Shown here in pieces: positions 24,343-33,257 of a stretch of 64,000 bases of DNA. The notes below the pieces were generated by a model. The model was given only the letters and a program-made list of their open reading frames with translations, was not told the DNA's origin and made no database searches. Made by a program: the position numbers and the translations under genes. Source of the DNA: Candidatus Riflebacteria bacterium HGW-Riflebacteria-2 (lineage in GTDB: Bacteria; Muiribacteriota; Ozemobacteria; Ozemobacterales; Ozemobacteraceae); assembly GCA_002839435.1 (NCBI GenBank), contig PGYA01000014.1, positions 1 through 64,000 of the forward strand. Direction: 5' to 3'. The first letter of the stretch is position 1. Every line of letters starts with the position of its first letter.

Positions 24343-26297
24343 GATCTCCACTTTTCCAGCCAGCTTTGCAACATGAGAATATTCCAGAGCATGCGCTCAC
24401 AACTTTGTTTTCCGCGCTGATGATCATACCACATTCTTTTTATCAGATCATAGTTTAGCAAGCCCTCATGTTTAAGCCTTTGCCGGTCTACCATAGCCGC
24501 GCCCCAGTCTTTCAGTTCACCACGCAGCCATGCTGCCATTGGTACGGCAAAACCTTTTTTTGGCCTTTCGATCAGAGATTGTGGCAGATATTTGCACAAA
24601 ATTCGCCGCAGTATTATTTTGCCATGCGCCCCCTTGATTTTCTGCTCTGTTGGCAAATGCCTGGCAAAATCTACTACATCCTGATCGAGAAACGGCAATC
24701 TTGTTTCAAGACCTGTGCTCATTGCCGCTCTGTCAACTTTTGTCAAAATGTCATCGGGAAGATAGGCTTTGAGATCGCAAAATATCATCTTCTCCAGGTA
24801 ATTACTCTTTCCCTTGGCAATATCGCGTCGATCAAAAACTGTTTCCGGTTCTTTGTCGGCGTCAAGCAGCATGGATGACGGGTTGCCGGTATGCGACACG
24901 AGGGTTTTGTATAAAGCTGTAAAATCAGGCGATGGCAAAAGATCGAGCATTTTCCTGATCAGCCGGCCAGTAACTGGGCCGCCTGGCAAAGATGAACAGG
25001 CAAGCAACTGCGCAAGCTTTGGTTGGTTTAGCGTCGCCGCGAAAAACTGACGCAAAGACAGCGGCAGAAGATTTATAATCCGGTATAATTTCTCAGCCTG
25101 GAAATATCTGTAATAGCCGCCAAATAGTTCATCGCCGCCATCACCGGTCAGGGCAACAGTTACTTTTTTCCTGGCCAGACGGCAGAGAAGAATGCCTGGA
25201 ATCTGCGAAGGATCAGCAAATGGCTCAGAATAAAATCTGTTCAAATCAGGTATTATATCCAGTGCCATCTTCGGGTTGAGCAAAAATTCATGATGGTCGG
25301 TTCTTAAGTGGCCGGCGACCTGACGGGCAAAATCTGCCTCATTATAATCCTGTTCAGAGAAGGCGATGGTAAACGTCTGTGTCGGTCCTGATGATATTTT
25401 CTGCATGATTGCAGCCACAATAGATGAATCGATGCCGCCAGACAAAAACACTCCCAGCGGCACATCAGCAACCATCTGCAATGATATCGCCCGGGTCAGC
25501 AGCTGCTCGAGTTCGGCTTCGTTTTGGGCTATTGATGACTGTGATATCCCGGCATGATTTTCGCCGCCGGATTCTTCGAGTTGCCAGTAGGGTTCAGAAA
25601 CCACGCTGTCTTCTTTGCCACAATGTATTTTGGCTGCTCTGATTCTCAGAATATGCCCGGGTTCAAGCTTATGAACGTTTTTTAAAATCGACCAGGGTGC
25701 CGGAATATAGTTATGGCGAAAATAGAGTAGCAACGCTTCTCTGTCTATCTGCCAGTTTTCGCGGCCAAAAGCTTTAAAGCAGCTTAATTCTGAAGCAAAA
25801 ACCAGGCCTTCCCGGCAAAGGCCATAATAAAGAGGTTTCTGACCCATCTTGTCACGGGCCAGAGTTAATTCTTTCTCCTTTTGATCCCATAGCGCCAGAG
25901 CAAACATGCCGGAGATAAGTTTTATCGCAGCAGTCACACCGTATTGCTCGATGGCCAGCAAAAGAATTTCTGTGTCAGAATGGCCTTTAAGAACTGGCTC
26001 AATCTGCGAATCAGCGACAATCTTCCTTTTAATATCGATAAAATTATAGACTTCGCCGTTAAGAATGAGAATATATCGACCGTTTGGCGATATCATCGGC
26101 TGATTTCCGGCTGCTGTGAGATCAAGCACTGCCAGACGCCGATGCGCCAATGCCAGTCCTTCTTCGGGTTTAACCCACACTCCTTCGGCATCAGGCCCGC
26201 GATGTCTTATTGCCTCAGACATCCTGAGCGCCCTGTCTGTCAGACTGTCAGCGTTTGATTCTTTTTTCTTTTCGATGAAGCCGCATATTCCACACAT
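24339..26297 (-). CDS. Asparagine synthase (glutamine-hydrolysing)-like amidotransferase, AsnB family
   Basis: A 652-residue class II amidotransferase. The N-terminal glutaminase begins MCGICGF with nucleophile Cys2 and contains RGPDAEGVW and LILNGEVYN. The synthetase domain has the PP-loop SGGIDSSIVAAI and the ALTGDGGDELFGGY motif. The family makes Asn from Asp, glutamine and ATP, but copies inside surface-polysaccharide operons are thought to amidate sugar acids or attached amino acids. Its placement here between two glycosyltransferases favours that role, as an inference. It ends with an ATGA overlap onto the GT4 gene and starts 27 bases after the GT2 gene. The ribosome site is weak. Confidence 0.92.
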   Translation of the reverse strand: MCGICGFIEKKKESNADSLTDRALRMSEAIRHRGPDAEGVWVKPEEGLALAHRRLAVLDLTAAGNQPMISPNGRYILILNGEVYNFIDIKRKIVADSQIEPVLKGHSDTEILLLAIEQYGVTAAIKLISGMFALALWDQKEKELTLARDKMGQKPLYYGLCREGLVFASELSCFKAFGRENWQIDREALLLYFRHNYIPAPWSILKNVHKLEPGHILRIRAAKIHCGKEDSVVSEPYWQLEESGGENHAGISQSSIAQNEAELEQLLTRAISLQMVADVPLGVFLSGGIDSSIVAAIMQKISSGPTQTFTIAFSEQDYNEADFARQVAGHLRTDHHEFLLNPKMALDIIPDLNRFYSEPFADPSQIPGILLCRLARKKVTVALTGDGGDELFGGYYRYFQAEKLYRIINLLPLSLRQFFAATLNQPKLAQLLACSSLPGGPVTGRLIRKMLDLLPSPDFTALYKTLVSHTGNPSSMLLDADKEPETVFDRRDIAKGKSNYLEKMIFCDLKAYLPDDILTKVDRAAMSTGLETRLPFLDQDVVDFARHLPTEQKIKGAHGKIILRRILCKYLPQSLIERPKKGFAVPMAAWLRGELKDWGAAMVDRQRLKHEGLLNYDLIKRMWYDHQRGKQSCERMLWNILMLQSWLEKWRS

Positions 26298-26324
26298 TTG
26301 AGAGGTCCCGGTTATTGGTTGTAT

Positions 26325-27236
26325 TTAAAGCCGCATCCTTCCAAGCGTAATTATATGGACGAAGAGACCGCACATGTTTTTTAAATCTGGATGGATCCGA
26401 AAGCAGGTCCATACGGTCAGAAAATAGGGGAGCTGCTTTCGTAATGCAAAGAGGTTTCGAGCGTAAGCGATCAAGATTTCTCTGGCAAATGCCGGATATT
26501 TTGCCAGCATTAAATTGCAGGCGTTAAGATGGTCGATTTTGTATCGGGCAATCCCGCCCGATACATTTGTTGCATTATTTTTATGGCGACGGTAACGCCC
26601 CAGTATCGAATTGATATATTTTATTTTGCCGCCACCGGCCAGACAATCTACCCAGAACAGCCAGTCAGAAGCAACTGGAAGAGTTTCGTTGCAGCCACTT
26701 TCAGGAGCCATTTCCGCCCGAACCATGTTAGAACAGGCGCCATTAAAAGTTCCGTGGATTATCGAAGTTCTGATGTCGCCTTGATGAGCATTATAGAAAG
26801 AATTAAACAGTTTTATAACCTGCTTTGATTCAGAGTCAAAAACCTCCAGATTATGATAGCAGATTGCGCAATCAGGGTTAGCTTCCATGAATTCTACCTG
26901 TTTTGATATTTTGCCCGGAAGCATCAGATCATCACCGCCTGTCCAGGCTATATATTTTCCTTTGCAGGCAAAATATGCAAGATTGGTGTTTGCCGTTATT
27001 CCACGGTTGGCAGGTGATATTTTAATGACAAATTTATCGGGATACTGCTGGCAGAATTGATCCAGCATCGCATGCGTTCCGTCTGTGGAGGCATCATCGG
27101 CAATGACTATTTCAATATTTGGATAATCCTGAGACAATATTGAATTTATGCACTCTTCAAGGTAATGCTTCTGGTTATAGGTTATTACAGCAACGCTGAC
27201 CAGTGGTATTGCTTTATTATCAACGGTTGAACTCAT
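26325..27236 (-). CDS. GT2-family glycosyltransferase
   Basis: A 303-residue GT-A fold glycosyltransferase. The N-terminus reads VSVAVITYNQKHYLEECINSIL, followed by IEIVIADDASTDGT, the UDP-sugar binding DD motif of GT2 enzymes. The metal-binding DxD equivalent is AWTGGDDLM near residue 100. The C-terminal third has a basic amphipathic segment that may attach it to the inner membrane. It is expected to extend a lipid-linked oligosaccharide in the cytoplasm. It lies in the polysaccharide operon between wzx and the AsnB-like gene. Confidence 0.92.
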   Translation of the reverse strand: MSSTVDNKAIPLVSVAVITYNQKHYLEECINSILSQDYPNIEIVIADDASTDGTHAMLDQFCQQYPDKFVIKISPANRGITANTNLAYFACKGKYIAWTGGDDLMLPGKISKQVEFMEANPDCAICYHNLEVFDSESKQVIKLFNSFYNAHQGDIRTSIIHGTFNGACSNMVRAEMAPESGCNETLPVASDWLFWVDCLAGGGKIKYINSILGRYRRHKNNATNVSGGIARYKIDHLNACNLMLAKYPAFAREILIAYARNLFALRKQLPYFLTVWTCFRIHPDLKNMCGLFVHIITLGRMRL

Positions 27237-27279
27237 CTCAAAATTGCCTCAATAACCAGTTTCGAATCAAAAAGTTTCA

Positions 27280-28761
27280 TTATTCAGGTTTTTTCCTGAT
27301 GGTTTTCCAGATGCCCGGCAGCGAAAAACCTGTTAAAATCGACAATCTGCCATAGACTTTCCAACTTAACAATGCCACAAAAGCAGCAGAGAGAATGTAG
27401 TATAACAACTTCTCAGTCATATAAAAAGAACAAAAGCTGGCGGTTGCAAGCGTACAAAGTGTTACGCAGATTAAACTGAGGTTTGTATTAGAAAGTTTTG
27501 TGCCAGCGATACACCTGCCGGTAATTGCTGTTAAAACAATGTAATACAGGTATAATAACATGAAACCCACGCCTGTGCCAGGTAAACCCCATGTCTGAGT
27601 GCAATAATAAATAGCTGAGATGTGAAAAATATTTGCAGACAATTCAACAAGAAAAAACAGTTTTCCACGGCCCCGGGCGAGCATAATGTATGAGAGTGGC
27701 CATGAAACGACCCGACCCCAGATCCCAAATACATACCAGCGTAAAACCGGTATCGCGGCATCGAATTTGCCAGAATACAATATTGCGATGCCTGGCGGCG
27801 CAAACATGATTGTTGCAACAAGGGCCGGCAAAGATAACAAAAGACCGACTTCCAGCTGTGTGTTAACCTCTTCGTTAAGCAGTTTGTCGTTTTTGGATGC
27901 GGCAACCAGGCGTGGATAGTAATCTGTGCCTATTGCATGCAATACGAAATTTGCCAGGCCCCCCGAAATTGTAAAGGCGGCGCTCCAGATGCCGACTCCT
28001 TCCAGCCCGAACTGACCGGCAATTATCAGTCTGATAATATAGGCGGCCAAAGCAGTTTGAACAGCTGTTGCCATGACTGGTAAACCTAAGACCAGCAGCT
28101 TTTTGGCTTCTTTGATGAATGAGGATGTTGAAACTACAACGTTTGCCGTGTCAACGCTCTTTGCAAACCACCAGGTGGTTAACAATACGGCAAAGGCCGA
28201 CAAAACAAGACTGGCAGTAATTCCCCGGTTGCCCCAGAGCCAGAGGCAGGGCAAACTGAGCATCGCAGCATTTACAGCTCCCCAGATATTTGCCCTGGCA
28301 AGATCAGCAATCCGCCTTGTTCCCTGCAGCAGGCAAACCTGGCCCATAGACAGATTTGAGAACAAAACAACAATACCTAGAAATGCTATGTCTGCGGCAT
28401 GTTCATTGCTGTTAAAAGTAACAGCCGATAATTCTGGCGATAATAAGACGGTAACTGCGCAGCCAATGGCGCCTGTCAGCCAGACCAGACGGCGCAGGCT
28501 TTTGACAACAAGCGACAGAGCCTCAGAATCGTTTTGTTGATCAGCTATTGAGCGGACACCGCTCGTATGAAAGCCCATATTAGCAATTGTTGAAATCGGG
28601 CTGATCAGTGAAGTGTAAAGATTTATCAAGCCCATACCGGCAGGGCCGAGAAGGACAGCAACAACCTTTGTTCGCAGCAGGCCGATGAGTATGCTGAAAA
28701 ATGCGGCTCCACCGATGACTGAAGTTGATCTGACCGCGACTCTGTATTTTTGCTGGTTCAT
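27280..28761 (-). CDS. wzx: Wzx-type oligosaccharide flippase
   Basis: A polytopic membrane protein of 493 residues with about 12-14 hydrophobic helices, of the MATE/MVF-like polysaccharide transporter family. The N-terminus GGAAFFSILIGLLRTKVVAVLLGPAGMGLINLYTS is typical of O-antigen translocases. It flips the lipid-linked repeat unit across the inner membrane before Wzy polymerisation. ATG 28761 is preferred to the in-frame TTG at 28767; neither has a strong ribosome site. It is 22 bases downstream of the aminotransferase gene. Because wzy and wzz are in the same operon, this is a complete Wzy-dependent assembly set. Confidence 0.9.
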   Translation of the reverse strand: MNQQKYRVAVRSTSVIGGAAFFSILIGLLRTKVVAVLLGPAGMGLINLYTSLISPISTIANMGFHTSGVRSIADQQNDSEALSLVVKSLRRLVWLTGAIGCAVTVLLSPELSAVTFNSNEHAADIAFLGIVVLFSNLSMGQVCLLQGTRRIADLARANIWGAVNAAMLSLPCLWLWGNRGITASLVLSAFAVLLTTWWFAKSVDTANVVVSTSSFIKEAKKLLVLGLPVMATAVQTALAAYIIRLIIAGQFGLEGVGIWSAAFTISGGLANFVLHAIGTDYYPRLVAASKNDKLLNEEVNTQLEVGLLLSLPALVATIMFAPPGIAILYSGKFDAAIPVLRWYVFGIWGRVVSWPLSYIMLARGRGKLFFLVELSANIFHISAIYYCTQTWGLPGTGVGFMLLYLYYIVLTAITGRCIAGTKLSNTNLSLICVTLCTLATASFCSFYMTEKLLYYILSAAFVALLSWKVYGRLSILTGFSLPGIWKTIRKKPE

Positions 28762-28783
28762 CGTCAATTGTCAGCCAGGTGTT

Positions 28784-29887
28784 TTAACATCTGAATTCGT
28801 TGACAGCATCAACAATTTTATCAGTATCATTGTCACTCATCACAGGATTGACAGGCAAACTCAATACTTCGCGGTGAATTTTTTCTGTTATCGGAAAACT
28901 GAGGTCGTTCAATTGCCGGTATGCCTGCTGCAGGTGCGGCGGTATCGGGTAATGAACAAGGGTTTGAATTTTTCTGTCGTCAAGAAATCTCTGCAGTTTT
29001 TTTCTGTCTGCACATCGTATGACAAACAGGTGCCAGACGTGACTTGATGGCTCTGATACCTGTGGGAGATTGACGAGAGGGTTGTTTATGTTTTTAAGAT
29101 ATACTCCGGCAATCTGACTGCGCCTGCTGTTTTCTTCGGCAAGATGTTTCAGCTTAACCCGCAAAATTGCGGCCTGAAGCTCATCCAGCCGGCTGTTAAT
29201 GCCCTGATACAGATTTTCGTATTTTACCTGACTGCCGTAATTGCGCAAAGCCCTTAAACACCGGTCTAACCTGTGGTCATTTGTTGTAATAGCTCCGGCA
29301 TCACCAAGGGCACCCAGGTTTTTGCCCGGATAAAAGCTGAAGCCGCCTGCGTCGCCGAAACTGCCGGCTCTTTTGCCAGCTAATGCGGCCCCATGTGCTT
29401 GAGCTGAATCTTCAATGACAAGCAGGTTGCGCGCCTGCGCCACTTTTTGAATTGCAGCCATGTCAGCCAGATGCCCGTAAAGATGCACCGGCATTATTGC
29501 TTTTGTTCTGGAGGTTATCTTTTCTTCGATCTTTGCAGGATCGATGTTGTAAGTGTTGATGTCGGGCTCTACCAGAACCGGTTTAAGCCTGTTTTCAGTG
29601 ACAGCGAGTATTGTGGCAATATAGGTGTTCGCAGGAACCAGAATTTCGTCGCCTTCTTTTAATGACTCAAGTTCTATATAAGCCCGCAAAACCAGTTTCA
29701 GTGCATCAAAGCCATTGGCAACGCCGACACAACAGCTGGTTCCGCAATAATCGGCAAAATCCTTTTCAAATGCGGTTACTTCTTCGCCCAGAATGTAGCG
29801 ACCAGATCGCAGAACTCTTGCAAAAGCCTCTTTTAACTCATTCTGATATTGTTCATTCAGGCTTTTCAAGTCAAGAAACTGGATCAT
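28784..29887 (-). CDS. DegT/DnrJ/EryC1/StrS sugar aminotransferase (FdtB-like)
   Basis: A 367-residue PLP-dependent sugar aminotransferase. Seen: the [17 protein letters not shown] start region, [33 protein letters not shown] with the Asp that contacts PLP, and the Schiff-base Lys in [16 protein letters not shown]. The neighbouring FdtA-type isomerase makes dTDP-3-oxo-6-deoxyhexose, so this enzyme probably aminates C3 to give dTDP-3-amino-3,6-dideoxy-galactose or -glucose. Start 29887 overlaps the upstream stop as ATGA; a more upstream ATG (29899) lacks a ribosome site. RmlA/RmlB, needed to supply the precursor, are not in the window. Confidence 0.9.
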   Translation of the reverse strand: MIQFLDLKSLNEQYQNELKEAFARVLRSGRYILGEEVTAFEKDFADYCGTSCCVGVANGFDALKLVLRAYIELESLKEGDEILVPANTYIATILAVTENRLKPVLVEPDINTYNIDPAKIEEKITSRTKAIMPVHLYGHLADMAAIQKVAQARNLLVIEDSAQAHGAALAGKRAGSFGDAGGFSFYPGKNLGALGDAGAITTNDHRLDRCLRALRNYGSQVKYENLYQGINSRLDELQAAILRVKLKHLAEENSRRSQIAGVYLKNINNPLVNLPQVSEPSSHVWHLFVIRCADRKKLQRFLDDRKIQTLVHYPIPPHLQQAYRQLNDLSFPITEKIHREVLSLPVNPVMSDNDTDKIVDAVNEFRC

Positions 29888-30822
29888 GTCAGTATCCATT
29901 CATAAAAATCATGAACCACGGCCCTGGCGCCGAAAGACTCTTTCTGGGCAATCAACCCGGCATTAAGCAGGCGGCCTTCTTTTGCGTTCGAGGTTCCCAG
30001 ATCTAATACTCTTTTATCCGGGTAATACTCAACCAGCAGTCTGTCAATAACCATATCCAGGGCTCCAGCAATCTTTCCTGCAGGTGTGCTCGCCATATAT
30101 TGAGTGTGCAACCAATGCCGGTTTTCATAGACTACAGTGCCGGCAATAATTTTTTCATGCTTTTTTGCCACAAACAGTTTGATGTTTTCTGGAAATAAAT
30201 CAACAAGCTGCTTTATTTCTGCCAGAGAGTGCACAGGCAAAACCTGATGCCTTGTTTGTAGCGACTCTGTCAGTATCTTCCAATACTCCTCCCAACTCTC
30301 AGATCGTTCAACTTCAATTTCTGATTTTTTGGCTTTGTTAATTGCCCACTTACGACCTTTGGTATATGGCCCTCTGTTCTGAATGAAAATAGTCGAACTG
30401 ACGTCTCTACGAGACAATATAGCGTCGTTCATAAATAATGCATAGCGGTCTTCGTCGCTGGGTTGAGAGAAGTATATATATGGCAAGCACTTATATACTA
30501 ACTTCTGAATTCCCTTTTGAACGAGAAACAGTTTTAGCTCGCTGAATATTTTAAGAACGTCTTCTGCATTTGTATAAATATCCAGGATCAAACCGCCAAA
30601 AGTTAAACCCTGATGCGAATACAATACATCACCAGCTATATTTGCCGGCAATAGAGCTGATGGTCTTGACCTGTCATCATAAAACAATAACGAATGATCG
30701 CAAAATCTGGAGCTGTGGTATTCAATATAATCTCTGTAAAACATGAAATGGGCGTTTCTGGCGACCGAAACAAAATCATCCCATTTCTTTTTCAGACTGG
30801 AATTGTAAACTTCGATTCTCAA
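29884..30822 (-). CDS. FemAB/GNAT-like acyl or aminoacyl transferase
   Basis: A 312-residue protein resembling the FemAB-like GNAT group (double GNAT fold). Visible features are [21 protein letters not shown], common in this group, and a C-terminal core reading [30 protein letters not shown] and [27 protein letters not shown]. Members in polysaccharide clusters are thought to attach acyl or amino-acid groups to amino sugars. In this operon it lies between the ketoisomerase/GNAT fusion and the aminotransferase, sharing 4-base overlaps with both, so acylation of a 3-amino sugar is a reasonable inference. The exact donor cannot be read. Confidence 0.75.
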   Translation of the reverse strand: MRIEVYNSSLKKKWDDFVSVARNAHFMFYRDYIEYHSSRFCDHSLLFYDDRSRPSALLPANIAGDVLYSHQGLTFGGLILDIYTNAEDVLKIFSELKLFLVQKGIQKLVYKCLPYIYFSQPSDEDRYALFMNDAILSRRDVSSTIFIQNRGPYTKGRKWAINKAKKSEIEVERSESWEEYWKILTESLQTRHQVLPVHSLAEIKQLVDLFPENIKLFVAKKHEKIIAGTVVYENRHWLHTQYMASTPAGKIAGALDMVIDRLLVEYYPDKRVLDLGTSNAKEGRLLNAGLIAQKESFGARAVVHDFYEWILT

Positions 30823-31664
30823 AGACTTTTCTCCATCAGATGAAATCTTTCGTCTTCACTTGAAATGGAAGCAATTCTATAGCCTCTTGCCAGGTAAAAG
30901 TTAATTGCGATGAGGTTGCATCTGCTGACCTTGAGCCAGATTCTTTGCAGTCCGGTCTGAATGCCATGATTCTCAAGCAATTCAAGCGCCCTGGAACCGA
31001 TTCCCTTTCTCCAGAGTTGCTTTTCTCCAATATACATGAATAATTCTGCAGAACCATCGCGTATGTTTTTCAGTCCGCAGGCTCCCGCATTCACGCCGGC
31101 TCTTATTCCAAAAATTATATAATCTGTGCGCTTATCAAGAGATTCGAAGAAATGAAGCTGGTCTTTCCTGGAAAATATTCCGGACATTGTCATCTGATTT
31201 ATCTCGGGATCATTCAGCCAATGCCAGGATAAATCCAGAAAAATCCTGTCAAATTTCACCAGAGCCACTTTGGTGCTTGATTCTTTGAATTCTTCATAAT
31301 CTCTAACATAGTCTGAGAGATCGTAATAGAGACTCGCCAAAATAAGAAGAATGCAATCTGGTGAAAAATCGTACATTTCGTGCCAGATCATTTTCCCTAC
31401 ATATAACCCTCTGGACGAAGAGTTCAACAAAACTTCCGCTTTTTCGTAACCATCGTCCAGATGAAACTTGCAACTGCCGGCAACACAGACTGCTATTTGT
31501 TCAAGTTCTTTATGGGCGTGAAAACCACGCCAAACATTCATTTTGGTGGCAAAAATATAGTAAGCTCTTTTAATCTCAAACGGAATATCTTTATTCCCTT
31601 CAATAGCGATAAGAGAACCGTATTCATCTCCGCGAATCGGTAAATCATAAAATTTTATATCCAT
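30819..31664 (-). CDS. dTDP-4-oxo-6-deoxyhexose 3,4-ketoisomerase (FdtA-like cupin) fused to GNAT
   Basis: This 281-residue protein has two domains. Residues 1-138 are an FdtA/WxcM-type cupin with the hallmark WRGFHAHKELEQIAVCVAGS, where the two His are the catalytic pair, and the later WHEMYDFSPDCILLILAS strand. Residues about 140-281 are a GNAT with RKGIGSRALELLENHG as the acetyl-CoA loop and RCNLIAINFYLARGYR. The first domain converts dTDP-4-oxo-6-deoxyglucose to the 3-oxo sugar; the second probably N-acylates the 3-amino product of the neighbouring aminotransferase. Isomerase-acyltransferase fusions exist in this pathway. A 131-bp gap separates it from the wzy gene upstream. Confidence 0.88.
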   Translation of the reverse strand: MDIKFYDLPIRGDEYGSLIAIEGNKDIPFEIKRAYYIFATKMNVWRGFHAHKELEQIAVCVAGSCKFHLDDGYEKAEVLLNSSSRGLYVGKMIWHEMYDFSPDCILLILASLYYDLSDYVRDYEEFKESSTKVALVKFDRIFLDLSWHWLNDPEINQMTMSGIFSRKDQLHFFESLDKRTDYIIFGIRAGVNAGACGLKNIRDGSAELFMYIGEKQLWRKGIGSRALELLENHGIQTGLQRIWLKVSRCNLIAINFYLARGYRIASISSEDERFHLMEKSL

Positions 31665-31693
31665 ACATGCATCTCTTTCACTGATCTACAGAA

Positions 31694-31757
31694 CTTCTCG
31701 CCATGGTTTGAATTTGTGTGAATCGGCGAGGAGCGGTCGAATGTCTGCTCGGAGCAG
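31694..31757. repeat. Hairpin and palindrome in the 131-bp gap inside the polysaccharide operon
   Basis: CTTCTCGCC (31694-31702) pairs with GGCGAGGAG (31725-31733, one G-U). Just beyond is the 13-bp palindrome CTGCTCGGAGCAG (31745-31757). There is no T-run, so this is not an obvious terminator. It is the only long gap in an otherwise tightly packed operon and could process or regulate the transcript before the sugar genes. Confidence 0.35.
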
Positions 31758-31795
31758 TGAAATGGTAGCATCTGTCGTCATTGGTTGCACCTACT

Positions 31796-33079
31796 CTAAA
31801 GCTCAGACTTCGGTTGTCCTGTGGCCGGATTTCTGTTGCCTTCCAGCAAGTGCAACTGTATGCAAATAGCTGAAAGCAATAAGGCCTGCACCGACCATTG
31901 ATTTCTTGTCAGCAGGGCCATTTCTTTGCCGTGAAGAAGCAAGGCAGACAAGAAAACGAGAAAGCTCATCACTGCTGTTTCCTGGCTGAAAAATCGACAG
32001 CGCCAGGCCTGTTTTAAGGCCAGAATATAAGGAATGATCATTAAAATACTGCCGACGAGACCGACCGCAAAAATTGTCTTTACCCAGCCGACATCAGAGA
32101 ACACCATCTCGAAGCCGCCGTTATTGAGGTTAGAGGAGCCAAACACCAACTCAAGCCAGCTATCTGGAAGAAAGAACATTCCAGACAGGGTATCAACAGT
32201 TGTTCCCGAAAGCCGCATTGCCAAAAATATTTCTTGGGCGTGATTCAGGGAATAGACAGAAAACTTTTCTGGTAAAAAATCAATGCTTGACCATACCAGC
32301 AGACCAATAAAGAACAACCCCAACATATTGGCCAGCAGATTTCCGGCGATCTTGGCCGGTGATTGAGTAGAGGCTTTTAATAACAAGAGTCCGAGCAGAT
32401 AAACAGGAATAAAAAATAAGCCCATCATCAATCCGCTGCGGCCGCTTATTAATATGGATAAAACCAGAAGCGGGGCGCCCATAATAGCTGTTAAAAGTCC
32501 GGCAAAACTTTGGCAGCCTCTGGCAACAACCGGTAACATAAGCAAACCAAGCATTTGTAAAACAGAAGTCTGCGACAAACCGTAGGTGATGCCACAAATC
32601 CTTAATCCATCAAGAAATGGACTGGCAATATTAACATAATCGTGTGCGCTGGTTACCTGGTAAATCAGCTCTCGGAAAGGAGTGGAATAAAACATTGCCA
32701 GCATAATGCAGGCGTGTGCAACCAGTGCCAGATAAATATCACGAATGATGCGGGCGAAGTAGCTTTTTCCAAAACGATCATAATAGATTCCGGCAAGCGA
32801 CATGGCAGCCAGAAAATTTATCAACGCTCTGATCGATCTCAGGGCTATCTGAACTTCAAACACGCCATGTGCGATGACAATTACCATCGAATAGATGCTG
32901 AGAAGCCCCAGGCAAATGATAATCTGAATGCTGACGCGGTCGGCATACGCATAACCACGAAGAAAGCTGTATACAATCAGCAGCACAGAAGTAAATAGAA
33001 TAATGTCGGCAATTGGTGTTACTTTCCAGCCAAAAATGAACAAAAAGGTCGTTGTTGCAAGCAGGGCAGATTTAAGCAT
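31796..33079 (-). CDS. wzy: Wzy-type O-antigen polymerase
   Basis: A 427-residue polytopic membrane protein with about 11-12 helices, including a long central periplasmic loop (about residues 225-330) containing RSGLMMG and hydrophilic stretches. This is the usual architecture of O-antigen ligase/polymerase family members. It would join repeat units on undecaprenyl pyrophosphate at the periplasmic face. Assignment rests on topology and position in an operon with wzx and wzz; a ligase of the WaaL type is an alternative. ATG 33079 is chosen because GGAG is 5 bases upstream; the longer frame starts at 33094 without a site. It is the first gene of the operon. Confidence 0.8.
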   Translation of the reverse strand: MLKSALLATTTFLFIFGWKVTPIADIILFTSVLLIVYSFLRGYAYADRVSIQIIICLGLLSIYSMVIVIAHGVFEVQIALRSIRALINFLAAMSLAGIYYDRFGKSYFARIIRDIYLALVAHACIMLAMFYSTPFRELIYQVTSAHDYVNIASPFLDGLRICGITYGLSQTSVLQMLGLLMLPVVARGCQSFAGLLTAIMGAPLLVLSILISGRSGLMMGLFFIPVYLLGLLLLKASTQSPAKIAGNLLANMLGLFFIGLLVWSSIDFLPEKFSVYSLNHAQEIFLAMRLSGTTVDTLSGMFFLPDSWLELVFGSSNLNNGGFEMVFSDVGWVKTIFAVGLVGSILMIIPYILALKQAWRCRFFSQETAVMSFLVFLSALLLHGKEMALLTRNQWSVQALLLSAICIQLHLLEGNRNPATGQPKSEL

Positions 33080-33108
33080 CACTACTCCGGACATATTGAG
33101 CTTGTGTC

Positions 33109-33137
33109 ATGTTACTGCAAGGAACAATCATTAACAA
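33109..33137 (-). promoter_or_regulatory. Promoter of the polysaccharide operon
   Basis: TTGTTA (-35, 33137-33132), a 17-bp spacer and TAACAT (-10, 33114-33109) lie about 30 bp before the wzy ATG. This is the only good promoter in front of the nine minus-strand genes down to 22092. Confidence 0.45.
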
Positions 33138-33201
33138 GCCGATGAATTGAGGTAATATCCAGAGTTAAATGAAAGCTGCCATAGGCCGGTTACCATATGA
33201 T

Positions 33202-33240
33202 CATCGGGCAAAAGAGTAAAATATATTTGCCCGGCCGATG
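33202..33240 (-). terminator. Possible terminator hairpin after the His-rich TPR gene
   Basis: CGGGCAAA (33205-33212) pairs with TTTGCCCG (33226-33233), with extra outer CATC/GATG pairing. It lies about 20 bases after the stop at 33258 (minus strand). No proper T-run follows, so termination would be weak or factor-assisted. Confidence 0.4.
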
Positions 33241-33257
33241 AAAAGGGCGGCAGAACT

